From an uncultured Oscillibacter sp. (lineage in GTDB: Bacteria > Bacillota > Clostridia > Oscillospirales > Oscillospiraceae): a stretch of DNA of 63,153 bases. The DNA lies in NCBI GenBank assembly GCA_946551795.1, contig CAMNRF010000004.1:1-63153 (forward strand), written 5' to 3'. Position numbers and translations under genes: made by a program. Shown here piece after piece: positions 14,670-23,614 of this stretch. Within the stretch, counting starts at the first letter, position 1, and every line of letters begins with the position of its first letter. The notes beneath the pieces are model-generated. The model was not told the origin of the DNA and made no database searches. It saw nothing but the letters and a program-made list of their open reading frames with translations.

Positions 14670-15614
14670 ATGCCATTTGCACCAAAAACACAGGCGTTTA
14701 ACGCCAAGATCAACTCCATCGCTCTGGGAACCGGCGACAAGGCGGTCCAGATCGGCGGAAACAGCGTGCTGCCGTTTTACAGCTTTGACGCGCCCATTGA
14801 AAACCCGCCGAAGATCGGCGTGGAGATCACCGATGGGGCGCTGGAGGAGTACGTGCAGCCGAAGCTGAAAGCCTTTTATGAAGGCTGCGGCAGCCTGGAG
14901 GAGATGGCTGTGCGGGCCCAGAGCATCCCGGGGGTGTCGTTTGTGGCGCTGCACCTGAAGGGCGCCGATCCAAACGGCAGGAATGTATCCGTGGAGGAGT
15001 GCACGGCGCTGGCCGAGTCCATCGCCGCCAAGGTGGAACTGCCGCTGGTGATCATGGGCTGCAAGGATATCGAGAAGGATGCCGAGCTGTTCGCGAAAAT
15101 CTCTGAAAGACTGAGCGGGAAGAACATCCTCCTGCTGTCGGCCAGAGAGGAGAACTACAAGACGGTGGGCGCCTCGGCGGCTCTGGCCTACGGCCAGAAG
15201 GTGGGCGCTGAATCCGCGGTGGACATCAACCTGGCCAAGCAGCTCAATACCGTGATGACACAGCTGGGTGTGAGTCCCTCTTCCATCGTGATGCAGGCGG
15301 GTTCCGCCGCGGCCGGCTACGGCTTTGAATACCTCGCCTCCACCCTGGAGCGCATTAAGCTGGCGGCTCTGGGTCAGGGTGACGTGCAGCTTCAGATGCC
15401 GATTATGACGCCGGTCTCCCCGGAGACCTGGGGCGTGAAGGAGTCCATCATGCCGGAGGCGGAGATGCCCGAGTGGGGAGACGCGGAAGAGCGCGGCATC
15501 GAGATGGAGATCGCGACGGCCTCCGGGTGCCTGGCCGCGGGTTCCGACGCTGTTATCATGCGTCATCCGGACGCCATTAAAACAATCGCCCGGATGATTG
15601 ACGAATTGGTTTGA
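14670..15614 (+). CDS. acsD: Corrinoid iron-sulfur protein small subunit
   Basis: This 314-residue TIM-barrel subunit (delta, CdhD-like) forms the corrinoid iron-sulfur protein heterodimer with AcsC. Family-like segments include VLPFYSFDAPIENPPKIGVE near residue 31, the metal-free barrel core VALHLKGADPNGRN, and the C-terminal PIMTPVSPETWGVKESI. It holds one face of the cobamide during methyl transfer. The ribosome site GGGGGG sits eight bases before ATG. It is 19 bases from the AcsC-AcsE fusion, matching the expected subunit order. Confidence 0.93.
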   Translation: MPFAPKTQAFNAKINSIALGTGDKAVQIGGNSVLPFYSFDAPIENPPKIGVEITDGALEEYVQPKLKAFYEGCGSLEEMAVRAQSIPGVSFVALHLKGADPNGRNVSVEECTALAESIAAKVELPLVIMGCKDIEKDAELFAKISERLSGKNILLLSAREENYKTVGASAALAYGQKVGAESAVDINLAKQLNTVMTQLGVSPSSIVMQAGSAAAGYGFEYLASTLERIKLAALGQGDVQLQMPIMTPVSPETWGVKESIMPEAEMPEWGDAEERGIEMEIATASGCLAAGSDAVIMRHPDAIKTIARMIDELV

Positions 15615-15633
15615 GAAAGGAGGAACGCACACA

Positions 15634-17898
15634 ATGGCGGTAAAAGGTCTGGATATTTTCAAGCTGTCTCCGAAGAAGAACTGCAAAGAGTGCGGCGTAC
15701 CCACCTGCATGGCGTTCTGCATGAAAGTGGCCCAGGGCGGGGTCCCGATCACAAAGTGCCCGTACATGTCCGAAGAGGCCATCGCGCTGCTGTCCGAAGC
15801 CACGGCGCCTCCCATGAAGTCCCTTGAAGTCGCCGGCCATAAGCTGGGCGGCGAGACGGTTCTGTTCCGTCACGACAAGACGTTTGTCTCCCGCAGCCTG
15901 TACGCCGTCAGCGTCGGCACCGGTATGGATGATGAGACGCTGGACGCCAGGCTGGCCGATATTCAGAAGGTGGACTACGAGCGCATCGGCGAGCGGGAAT
16001 ATGTGGAGTTCGTCTTTGTCCGGGACGAGGGCAAGGGCACCGAAAAGCTTGTGAGCGCAGTGCGGAAGGCCGCCGCCATCGGCCGCGGTGTGATCGTGGA
16101 TACCAGGGACCCCGAGGCGGCGAAAGCCGTTCTGGAGGTGGGCGAGGATCTGATTATCAACGGCGCGGACGCCTCCAACTGGGAGCAGATGAACGCGGCC
16201 GTTCAGGATAAGGCCGTCCTGGGCGTGGGCGGCGGCAGCCTGCAGGATATCTACGACACGGTGGAGAAGCTGGAAAAGAGCGGAAACAAGAAGCTCATCA
16301 TAGACGTGACCGCATCTTCCATCAAGGAGACCTTTGCGGGCGCGGTGCTGGTCCGCCGCTCGGCCATCAAGGATAATGTGCGGACGCTGGGCTATCCCTC
16401 TCTGGTGGACCTGACCAGGCTGGCGGGGGGAGACATCCACCTGCAGACAGCACTGGCGGCTCTGTTTACGCTCAAGTACGGCTCCATATTGGTCATGGAA
16501 GAGATGCGCTACGCGGAGTCCCTGCCGCTGCACAGCCTGCGCCAGAATATCTACACCGACCCCCAGAAGCCTATGAAGATGGAGCCGGGCATTTACCCGA
16601 TCAACGGCGCGACGCCGGACGACCCGTGCCTGCTCACGGTGGACTTCGCGCTGACCTACTTCCTGGTTTCCGGAGAGATCGAACGCTCCAAGGTCCCCGT
16701 CAACCTGTTGATCACCGACGCGTCCGGCATGTCTGTTCTGACGGCCTGGGCCGCGGGAAAGCTCTCCTCCAGCTCGGTCAAGAAGTTCTTTGACGAGTGC
16801 CGCGTCGCGGAAAAGATCAAATCCCGCACCCTGGTGATCCCCGGCAAGGTGGCTGTGCTCAAGGGCGAGATCCAGGAAAAGCTGCCCGACTGGAATGTGG
16901 TGGTGGGAACCCGCGAGGCGGTGGAGATCGTCCGTTTCCTGAAGGACGGCGAGCATGAGAAGGCGGCCGCCGCCGTGGCGGCCTCCAAGAAGCCCCTTGA
17001 GGCGAAAAAGGCCGAGGTCTCCCCGGACGCGCCCTTTGATTTTGACAAGATCGTCATCCCCGACATCAAGGTCGTGGATATGGGCGTTACTTACCGCCAG
17101 CGCGATCCGGAGTCCAAGAAGTTCGTGGTCATCGGCGAGCGCATCCACTGCATCTCCCCGGTGATCCGCGAGGCCATGAGCAAGATGGACCCGGAACCCA
17201 TTTTGAAGCGGGCGGCCGAGCAGATCCGCGCCGGCGCCACCTATCTGGACGTGAACATCGGCCCGGCGGAATCCAACGGTCCGGAGCTGATGACCTGGGC
17301 GGTCAAGCTGCTGCAGGAGAACTTCAACAACGTGCCTCTGGCGCTGGACACGGCCAACAAGCGGGCCATCGAGGCGGGTATCCGCGTTTACAACCGCGCC
17401 AACGGCAAGCCCATCGTGAACTCCGCCGACGCCGGCTCCCGCCTGAGCTACATCGATCTGGCCGCGGCCAATGACGCCATCGTCGTGGCGCTGTGTTCCG
17501 CCGACGGCATCGCCAAGGACAATGAGGAGCGCATGATGCACTGCCACAACATGCTGGAGCACGGCCTGAGCCTGGGCATGGACGCGAAGGACATCTGGTT
17601 CGACCCGCTGTTCTTGGTGGTCAAGGGCATGCAGGATAAGCAGATGGACGTTCTGGGGGCCATCCGCATGTTTGCCGATGAGGGCCTGAACTCCACCGGC
17701 GGCCTGTCCAACAACTCCAACGGCGCGCCGAAGGACGTTCGTCCCATTATGGACTCCGCCCTGGTGGCCATGGCGATGATGCAGGGTCTGACCTCCGCCA
17801 TTGTCAATCCCAATGACCGCCGCCTGATGGAAACCATCAAGTCCTGCGATATCTTCAAGAACAACGAGCTGTACTCCGATTCTTACCTGGAGTTCTAA
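15634..17898 (+). CDS. AcsC-AcsE fusion: corrinoid protein large subunit plus methyl-THF methyltransferase
   Basis: One uninterrupted frame of 754 residues. Residues 1 to about 443 are AcsC (gamma subunit): the N-terminal [4Fe-4S] segment NCKECGVPTCMAF with a fourth Cys in KCPYM, a TIM barrel, and a C-terminal cobamide-binding domain (ITDASGMSVLTAWAAGKLSS). An Ala/Lys/Glu-rich linker spans about 444-490. Residues about 491-754 are AcsE, the methyl-THF:corrinoid protein methyltransferase, with GERIH, LDVNIGPA, LALDTANK, IVNSADAG, FDPL and GGLSNNSNG, matching the pterin-binding core. In known acetogens these are separate genes. The fusion joins methyl donor enzyme and methyl carrier. ATG follows AAAGGAGG. 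Confidence 0.93.
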   Translation: MAVKGLDIFKLSPKKNCKECGVPTCMAFCMKVAQGGVPITKCPYMSEEAIALLSEATAPPMKSLEVAGHKLGGETVLFRHDKTFVSRSLYAVSVGTGMDDETLDARLADIQKVDYERIGEREYVEFVFVRDEGKGTEKLVSAVRKAAAIGRGVIVDTRDPEAAKAVLEVGEDLIINGADASNWEQMNAAVQDKAVLGVGGGSLQDIYDTVEKLEKSGNKKLIIDVTASSIKETFAGAVLVRRSAIKDNVRTLGYPSLVDLTRLAGGDIHLQTALAALFTLKYGSILVMEEMRYAESLPLHSLRQNIYTDPQKPMKMEPGIYPINGATPDDPCLLTVDFALTYFLVSGEIERSKVPVNLLITDASGMSVLTAWAAGKLSSSSVKKFFDECRVAEKIKSRTLVIPGKVAVLKGEIQEKLPDWNVVVGTREAVEIVRFLKDGEHEKAAAAVAASKKPLEAKKAEVSPDAPFDFDKIVIPDIKVVDMGVTYRQRDPESKKFVVIGERIHCISPVIREAMSKMDPEPILKRAAEQIRAGATYLDVNIGPAESNGPELMTWAVKLLQENFNNVPLALDTANKRAIEAGIRVYNRANGKPIVNSADAGSRLSYIDLAAANDAIVVALCSADGIAKDNEERMMHCHNMLEHGLSLGMDAKDIWFDPLFLVVKGMQDKQMDVLGAIRMFADEGLNSTGGLSNNSNGAPKDVRPIMDSALVAMAMMQGLTSAIVNPNDRRLMETIKSCDIFKNNELYSDSYLEF

Positions 17899-17941
17899 TC
17901 CCCCAAAGAAGCCTTAATTTATCAAGACAGGAGGAACTTTA

Positions 17942-20071
17942 ATGAGTGCTTTGACTGATCTGATCTACGGAGGTTCCAACGCGGTTGCCGGCCTGACGGA
18001 GGGCGCGGTAAAGGATGCCATTGCCAAGTTCGGTGCCGACAAAGAGATCGCCTTCCCTGATACGGCGTATTTCTTCCCGACGATTTACGCCGCCACCGGC
18101 GTGAAAGTCAAAACCCTGGGCGACCTGCCCGCCTGTGTGGATGTCCTCAAGAGCCTGATTACGAACCAGGAGGATTTGGGCCAGGCACTCAACGCGGGCC
18201 TTGCCACGGCGGTGGGCGCGGAGATCCTGGAGGGTCTGAAGTATGTGGACGGGGCCGATCCCTACGCCAATGAGTCCGGCATCGGCTTTGTTCCCGATCC
18301 CATCATCCGCTCTCTGGGCGTTCCCCTGGTCACCGGCGACATCCCCGGCGTGGCCGTGGTGCTGGGCAAGGCGGACAACCCCGAGGACGTGGTGAAGGTT
18401 GTCAAGGACTACCAGTCCAAGGGCATCCTGACCTGCATGGTGGGCGATGTGATCGAGCAGTGTGCCGAGGGCGGCGTGAAGATGGGGCTGGACTTCCGTG
18501 TGGTGCCCCTGGGCCATGACGTGACCAGCGTGATCCATGTCGTCACCATCGCGGTTCGCGCGGCGCTGATTTTCGGCAGCCTCAAGGGCGGCGACCTGCC
18601 CGGCCTGCTGGACTACACCAAGAATCGCGTTCCCGCGTTTGTCAACACCTTCGGCGCCATCGACCAGGTGGTGGTCTCCGCCGGCGCCGGCGCCATCGCG
18701 CTGGGCTTCCCGGTGATCGTCGACATCGACCTGGGCGAGAACCAGGTCCCCGGCGCGCTGGAGTCCGTGTGCGACCACGCCGAGACCGTCAAGAAGTCTC
18801 TGGAGCTGCGAAACATCAAGATCAAGGTCAAGGAACTGCCGATCCCCGTGGCGTTTGCCTCCGCGTTCGAAGGCGAGATCATTCGCAAGAGCGACATGAA
18901 GTGCGAGTTCTGGTCCTCCAAGAACCCGACCTGCGAGCTTGTCACCATGCGGGACATGGCTGAGGTGGAGGACCACAAGATCACCATCGTCGGCGACGAC
19001 ATCGACTCCGGAGAGCAGCAGTTCGCTCTGGCCACCTATGTGGAGGTGGCCGGGAAGAAGATGCAGCCCGACTTCGAGTCCGTCATCGAGCGCAAAATCC
19101 ACGCGTGGTTCAACTATATGGAAGGCGTTATGCACACCGGCCAGAGAAATCAGATCCGTCTCCGCATCTCCAATGACGCCTATGACAAGGGCCTGCGCCT
19201 GCATCACTTTGCCGAGGTCCTCTACGGCATGATCATGGATGAGTTTGACGCCGTTGTGGATAAGTGCCAGGTCACCCTGGTCACGGACAGGGCGAAGGTG
19301 CAGGAGATCCTGGAGAAGGAGGCCATGCCGCGCTACAACCAGCGGGACGAGCGCCTGAGTTCCATGACGGACGAGGCCGTGGACCGCTTCTATACCTGCA
19401 TTCTCTGCCAGTCCTTTGCCCCGGCCCACTGCTGCGTGGTGACCCCGGAGCGTCTGGGCCTGTGCGGCGCCGTGTCCTGGCTGGACGCCAAGGCAACCTA
19501 TGAGCTGAACCAGAACGGCCCCTGCCAGCCCATCATGAAGGAGGGCTGTACCGACGAGCGGACCGGCCGCTATGAGACCGTCGACAAGATGGTGCATGAG
19601 GCGACCCACGGCGCGGTGGATTCGGTCACGCTGTACTCCATCCTGGAGGACCCCATGACCTCCTGCGGCTGCTTCGAGTGCATCTGCGGCATTGAGCCCG
19701 CGTCCAACGGCTTTATCGTGGTCAACCGTGAGTTCACCGGCATGACGCCCGCCGGCATGACCTTCGGCGAGCTGGCCTCCTGCACCGGCGGCGGCGTTCA
19801 GACCCCGGGCTATATGGGCCATGGCCGCCACTTCATCTCCTCGAAGAAGTTCATCCACGCCGAGGGCGGCATTGAGCGTATCGTCTGGATGCCCAAGGAG
19901 CTGAAAGATGACGTGGCGGAAAAGCTCAACAAGACCGCCAAGGAGCTGTACGGCATCGACAATTTCACCGATTACATCGCCGACGAGACCATCTGCACCG
20001 AGTGCGACCAGCTGATGGAATTCCTGACCGAGAAGAATCACCCGGTTCTGGCCATGGAGCCGCTGATGTAA
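17942..20071 (+). CDS. acsB: Acetyl-CoA synthase catalytic subunit
   Basis: This 709-residue bacterial-type acetyl-CoA synthase condenses the corrinoid methyl group, CO and CoA. The A-cluster ligands are all present: C486, C489, C498 and C508 with the same spacing as C506/C509/C518/C528 of the Moorella enzyme, and C575-G576-C577 as the distal nickel site. The N-terminal CO dehydrogenase-contact domain is also present, so the protein is not the short archaeal CdhC form. The gap to the upstream gene is 43 bases, with AGGAGG before ATG. A CO dehydrogenase gene would be expected as partner but is not in the window. Confidence 0.97.
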   Translation: MSALTDLIYGGSNAVAGLTEGAVKDAIAKFGADKEIAFPDTAYFFPTIYAATGVKVKTLGDLPACVDVLKSLITNQEDLGQALNAGLATAVGAEILEGLKYVDGADPYANESGIGFVPDPIIRSLGVPLVTGDIPGVAVVLGKADNPEDVVKVVKDYQSKGILTCMVGDVIEQCAEGGVKMGLDFRVVPLGHDVTSVIHVVTIAVRAALIFGSLKGGDLPGLLDYTKNRVPAFVNTFGAIDQVVVSAGAGAIALGFPVIVDIDLGENQVPGALESVCDHAETVKKSLELRNIKIKVKELPIPVAFASAFEGEIIRKSDMKCEFWSSKNPTCELVTMRDMAEVEDHKITIVGDDIDSGEQQFALATYVEVAGKKMQPDFESVIERKIHAWFNYMEGVMHTGQRNQIRLRISNDAYDKGLRLHHFAEVLYGMIMDEFDAVVDKCQVTLVTDRAKVQEILEKEAMPRYNQRDERLSSMTDEAVDRFYTCILCQSFAPAHCCVVTPERLGLCGAVSWLDAKATYELNQNGPCQPIMKEGCTDERTGRYETVDKMVHEATHGAVDSVTLYSILEDPMTSCGCFECICGIEPASNGFIVVNREFTGMTPAGMTFGELASCTGGGVQTPGYMGHGRHFISSKKFIHAEGGIERIVWMPKELKDDVAEKLNKTAKELYGIDNFTDYIADETICTECDQLMEFLTEKNHPVLAMEPLM

Positions 20072-20079
20072 ACAGGCGA

Positions 20080-20110
20080 TCCGGGGGAGGGAATCATTCC
20101 CTCCCCCGGA
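20080..20110 (+). terminator. Strong hairpin between acsB and acsV
   Basis: A perfect 14-base stem (TCCGGGGGAGGGAA with TTCCCTCCCCCGGA) and a TCA loop lie nine bases after the acsB stop. There is no T-run after it, so it is more likely an mRNA 3'-end stabiliser or partial terminator that sets acsB above acsV expression than a full stop. Confidence 0.6.
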
Positions 20111-20205
20111 AATGTTATACCGGACAAAGCTGAAAGAAGGGCGGAGGTTTTCCTGCCCGCGGGGCGGAAAAACCAGGAACACGATATAAGAGTGAGGAAA
20201 AGCAA

Positions 20206-22128
20206 GTGTTCGATATTATTTTTCAAATAGAAAACGGAGAGCCGGTCACGGTTTCCGCCAATCAGGGGGACAATCTGCTGGAGATCGCCAGAAGCTCCAA
20301 TGTGGCGATTGACGCGCCGTGTTCGGGGAACGGTTCCTGCGGGAAATGCCGGGTGAAGCTGCTGGAGGGCGAACTGGATTCGCCTCAGACGGCCCATATT
20401 TCCAAAGAGGACTATGATGCCGGCTGGCGGCTGAGCTGCGCCAGCCGGGTAACGGGCAACGCCACGGTGCTGGTGCCGGATATTGCCCTGGCCTATCAGC
20501 AGAGGATGAAAACGGCGGATCTGTCCACGGGCGAAGAGGTGGCGATCTTTGAGGCGCTGCAGGCCCAGATCCGGGACGCCGGAATCACCTTTTCCAATGA
20601 GTTTGCCACCGTGGACGTTCAACTGGAGGAGCCTACCCTGGACGATACCATGCCCGACAACGAGCGGCTGGAACGGGAACTGATCAAAAAGACCGGCGCC
20701 GCCCGGTGCGAGATCAGCCTTCCGGCGATGCGGAATCTGGCTACGGCGCTGCGGAGCAGCGCGTTCCACATCCGTGTGACCGGCGAGCGGAGGGGAGACA
20801 GCTTCCTGGTCTATGCCGTCTCACCGGCCGCGGATCAGACGCCAACCTGTGCCATCGCCGTCGACATCGGTACGACGACCGTTTCCGCCGTCCTGACCGA
20901 CCTGGAGACGGGCGCACTGCTGTCCAAGGCCTCCGCCGGAAACGGCCAGATCCGCTATGGCGCGGACGTCATCAACCGCATCGTGGAGCAGGGGAAGACA
21001 GGCGGACGGGAGCGCCTGCAAAAGGCGATCCTGGACGAGACACTGCTCCCTCTGATCCGGCTCCTTTGTAAAACGGCCGGGGCTGCCCCCGACCATGTGG
21101 TGCGGATGTGCATCGCGTCAAACACCACGATGAACCATCTCCTGCTGGCGGTGGATGCCGATCCGGTGCGCAGGGAGCCCTATATCCCCAGCTTCTTCCA
21201 CTACGATGATCTGCGGGCCGCCGATTTGTCCCTGCCCATCCATCCCTGGGCCAGGGTGCATCTCGCGCCGAATGTGGGCTCCTATGTGGGCGGCGATATC
21301 ACGGCCGGCACCTTCGCCAGCCTGATCTGGAACAAAGAGGAGTTTTCGCTGTTCATCGACCTGGGGACCAACGGCGAGATCGTCTTCGGCAACGGGGAAT
21401 TTTTGATGTGCTGTGCCTGCAGCGCCGGCCCCGCCTTTGAGGGCGGCGACATCTCCTGCGGCATGCGCGCCACCGACGGGGCCATTGAGGCCGTCTCCAT
21501 TGACAAGGAGACCATGGAGCCTGCGCTCACGGTTGTGGGAAGCCAAAAGCCGGTGGGTCTGTGCGGCAGCGGCATCATCGATGTGATCGCCGAGCTCTAC
21601 CGGACCTCCATCCTGGGCGCCAACGGCAAATTCATCCGGGAGGGCAGGCGTATCGCGCGGGACAAACACGGCATGGGGCGGTATATTCTGGCGTTCGCGC
21701 CCGAGTCCGAGACCGGGCGGGAGATCGCCATCACCGAGGTGGACATTGAGTCCTTCATCCGGGCCAAGGGCGCGATCTTCTCCGCCATCGACACGATGCT
21801 CTCCTCGCTGGAGTTTGACACGGATATGATTGAGCACGTCTATGTGGCGGGCGGAATCGGCAGCGGAATCAACATGAAAAACGCCGTGCGGATCGGGATG
21901 TTCCCGGATGTGGAGCTGGAGAAATTCTCCTATATCGGCAATTCCTCCCTGTCCGGCGCCTACGCCATGGCGCTGTCCGATGACGCCCGGCGGAAGGTCA
22001 CCGAAATCGCGGGCAGCATGACCTATATGGAGCTCTCCACCCATCCGGGATACATGGACCGGTTTGTGGCGGCCTGCTTCCTGCCCCACACGGACGCCGG
22101 ACGGTTCCCCACCAGTATCCAGGAGTAA
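20206..22128 (+). CDS. acsV: Reductive activator of corrinoid protein
   Basis: This 640-residue RACE-type protein starts with a [2Fe-2S] ferredoxin domain (C39, C45, C48, C78), followed by a linker and a C-terminal ASKHA ATPase fold (VDIGTTTVSAVL, SNTTMNHLLL, IDLGTNGEIV, VAGGIGSGINMKNA). Such proteins use ATP to reduce inactive Co(II) corrinoid back to Co(I) so that the methyl cycle can resume. Start is GTG at 20206. The gene lies after acsB and before the DUF3786 gene, as in many acs operons, supporting the corrinoid iron-sulfur protein as its client rather than a methyltransferase of methanol or methylamine use. Confidence 0.9.
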   Translation: MFDIIFQIENGEPVTVSANQGDNLLEIARSSNVAIDAPCSGNGSCGKCRVKLLEGELDSPQTAHISKEDYDAGWRLSCASRVTGNATVLVPDIALAYQQRMKTADLSTGEEVAIFEALQAQIRDAGITFSNEFATVDVQLEEPTLDDTMPDNERLERELIKKTGAARCEISLPAMRNLATALRSSAFHIRVTGERRGDSFLVYAVSPAADQTPTCAIAVDIGTTTVSAVLTDLETGALLSKASAGNGQIRYGADVINRIVEQGKTGGRERLQKAILDETLLPLIRLLCKTAGAAPDHVVRMCIASNTTMNHLLLAVDADPVRREPYIPSFFHYDDLRAADLSLPIHPWARVHLAPNVGSYVGGDITAGTFASLIWNKEEFSLFIDLGTNGEIVFGNGEFLMCCACSAGPAFEGGDISCGMRATDGAIEAVSIDKETMEPALTVVGSQKPVGLCGSGIIDVIAELYRTSILGANGKFIREGRRIARDKHGMGRYILAFAPESETGREIAITEVDIESFIRAKGAIFSAIDTMLSSLEFDTDMIEHVYVAGGIGSGINMKNAVRIGMFPDVELEKFSYIGNSSLSGAYAMALSDDARRKVTEIAGSMTYMELSTHPGYMDRFVAACFLPHTDAGRFPTSIQE

Positions 22129-22132
22129 CGCT

Positions 22133-22753
22133 ATGGAAATCAAAAACAACAAAGAAGAGGTCCCCTTCCAGCACTATCTGGGGCAGTTTCAGCAGATGGA
22201 CCCGGAGGACGCGGTCAGACGCCTGGAGATCCCCTTTGACGGGAGCGCGTTTACCCTTGGACTGCTCGATCAGACCTATACCATTGCCTGGCCGGAGTAC
22301 GCGATCTCCTGCGGCGATCCCAACGCGTTTGCCCTGGGCAGGCTCCAGGCCCAGACCTTCCTTCTGCGGTACCTGCTGGTGGGAAAGCACCTTCCGGCGG
22401 CAGGCACCTGGAAGACATTCCGGCAGCTGCCCTGGGGCGAGGTGTATCTGCAGCCCTTTAACGGCAGGTGTATCCGGCGCAGCGCGGTCACCTTCGGCCG
22501 GGATCTGAACAGATTCGCGGCCGCGAGCCGTGAGCTGGGCGGGGTGGAGCTCCATCAGGGCGACAGGGGCTTTGAGTTTGCCGTCGTGCAGGATTACCGG
22601 ATTCGAGTCATCGTCTGGGAGGCCGCCGAGGAGTTCGCGCCCAATGCCCAAATCCTGTTTTCCGACAATTTCGCGGCGGGCTTCCTGGCGGATGAGAGCG
22701 TGACGGCGGCGGAGCTTCTGATCGGAGCCATCAGCGCCGCCATGGCGCGATAG
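22133..22753 (+). CDS. DUF3786-type protein of the acs operon
   Basis: This 206-residue soluble protein resembles DUF3786: an N-terminal QQMDPEDAVRRLEIPFDGSA, a central LQAQTFLLRYLLVGKHLPAA and a C-terminal FRIRVIVWEAAEEFAPNAQI-like segment ending in LFSDNFAAGFLADES. It has very few Cys, so it is unlikely to bind a cluster. Genes of this family commonly sit by corrinoid activators, and here it begins five bases after acsV. The function is unknown; a helper in cobamide handling or reactivation is inference. ATG at 22133 follows AGGAG, while a longer upstream frame from 22064 has no ribosome site. Confidence 0.75.
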   Translation: MEIKNNKEEVPFQHYLGQFQQMDPEDAVRRLEIPFDGSAFTLGLLDQTYTIAWPEYAISCGDPNAFALGRLQAQTFLLRYLLVGKHLPAAGTWKTFRQLPWGEVYLQPFNGRCIRRSAVTFGRDLNRFAAASRELGGVELHQGDRGFEFAVVQDYRIRVIVWEAAEEFAPNAQILFSDNFAAGFLADESVTAAELLIGAISAAMAR

Positions 22754-22809
22754 GGAAAATGCCTGCGTCCCTGCTTCCACGGCTTTTTAATGAAGTCCTA
22801 TGAGACGAC

Positions 22810-22884
22810 ATTTGTGCCGCTGGCACAAATGGGCGGCGCTTTCAGCGGCGCCTCTTCCACAGAAAATGTCCATTTTCTATGGAA
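22810..22884. repeat. Three consecutive small hairpins
   Basis: The 170-base gap before the channel gene contains ATTTGTGCC/GGCACAAAT (22810-22830), GGCGC/GCGCC (22835-22852) and TTCCA-c-AGAAAATG with its complement (22855-22884), one after another. They are too regular to be chance. They may form a stem-loop string in the operon mRNA that tunes expression of the last gene. Confidence 0.55.
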
Positions 22885-22925
22885 GAACCGTATCAGAACG
22901 ACAGACAAAAAAGGAGGGCGGTACT

Positions 22926-23549
22926 GTGAAACGACTCAAAACCTTTGTTTACGGCATCCTGGCGGGAATCAACATCGCCATCGGCGGGACGGCATTCCTC
23001 TCGGTGGAAAGCAAGCCGCTTGGCGCGCTGCTGTTCACCGTGGGGCTTTTCACGATTTGCACCTTCGGCTTCAACCTGTTCACAGGCAAGGTGTGCTACG
23101 TTTTTGAACGGGACAGGGACTATGCCATCGATCTGCCCGTTATCTGGCTGGGCAACCTGTGCGGCACGTGGCTGACCGCGTTTGTGGAGAGCCAGACAAG
23201 GGCGGGAGCGGCCCTGGCGTCGAAAGCCCAGGCGCTGTGCCAGGTGAAGCTGGATGACAGCATTCTGAGCATCTTCCTTCTGGCGGTGTTTTGCAACATT
23301 CTCATCTTCATCGCCGTGGACGGCTACAACAAGAATCCCCATGAGCTGGGCAAGTACCTCGCGCTGCTCTTCGGCGTTACGGTGTTTATCCTGTGCGGCT
23401 TTGAGCACTGCGTCGCCAATATGTACTATTTTTCGATGGCGGGCATGTGGAGCGTGAGGACCCTCGGCTATGTGCTTGTCATGACGCTTGGAAACGCCGT
23501 GGGCGGCGTGCTCATCCCGCTGCTGCGCGGTCTTATGCAAAAAGTCTAA
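22926..23549 (+). CDS. Short formate/nitrite-family channel
   Basis: This 207-residue integral membrane protein of the FNT fold is markedly shorter than the usual about 260-285 residues because the N-terminus is trimmed. Six hydrophobic segments are still visible. Family motifs kept are FNLFTGKVCY (the LFTG pore helix), VFCNILIFIAVDGYN and GFEHCVANMYYF, which contains the central pore His. GTG at 22926 follows AAAGGAGGG. As the last gene of the acs operon it probably moves formate into or out of the cell for Fhs; nitrite or hydrosulfide transport cannot be excluded from sequence alone. Confidence 0.8.
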   Translation: MKRLKTFVYGILAGINIAIGGTAFLSVESKPLGALLFTVGLFTICTFGFNLFTGKVCYVFERDRDYAIDLPVIWLGNLCGTWLTAFVESQTRAGAALASKAQALCQVKLDDSILSIFLLAVFCNILIFIAVDGYNKNPHELGKYLALLFGVTVFILCGFEHCVANMYYFSMAGMWSVRTLGYVLVMTLGNAVGGVLIPLLRGLMQKV

Positions 23550-23602
23550 TCAGAAATCGAACCCGCCCTTGGGTCAAGGGCGGGTTCGATTTCTGATTAG
23601 AC
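23544..23602. terminator. 27-base perfect inverted repeat at the end of the channel gene
   Basis: GTCTAATCAGAAATCGAACC and the following CGCCCTT pair without a mismatch to the right arm ending in TTAGAC; the loop is GGGTC. The left arm includes the stop codon of the channel gene. It separates two convergent operons and probably terminates both, although the T-rich tract is weak. Confidence 0.7.
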
Positions 23603-23614
23603 GGAGTGCCGGCC

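Noticed and set aside
15600..15660. AcsC start at an upstream in-frame ATG (15598)
   Set aside because: It would overlap acsD and lacks a ribosome site; ATG at 15634 has AAAGGAGG at proper spacing.
16950..17110. Possible stop or frameshift between AcsC and AcsE domains
   Set aside because: The frame is open throughout and the linker codons look like normal coding sequence, so the fusion is kept.
15577..20182. Long minus-strand frames (15577-17562, 17939-20182) opposite acsC-acsE and acsB
   Set aside because: Antisense shadows caused by third-position G+C; no family similarity, while the plus-strand genes have clear catalytic motifs.
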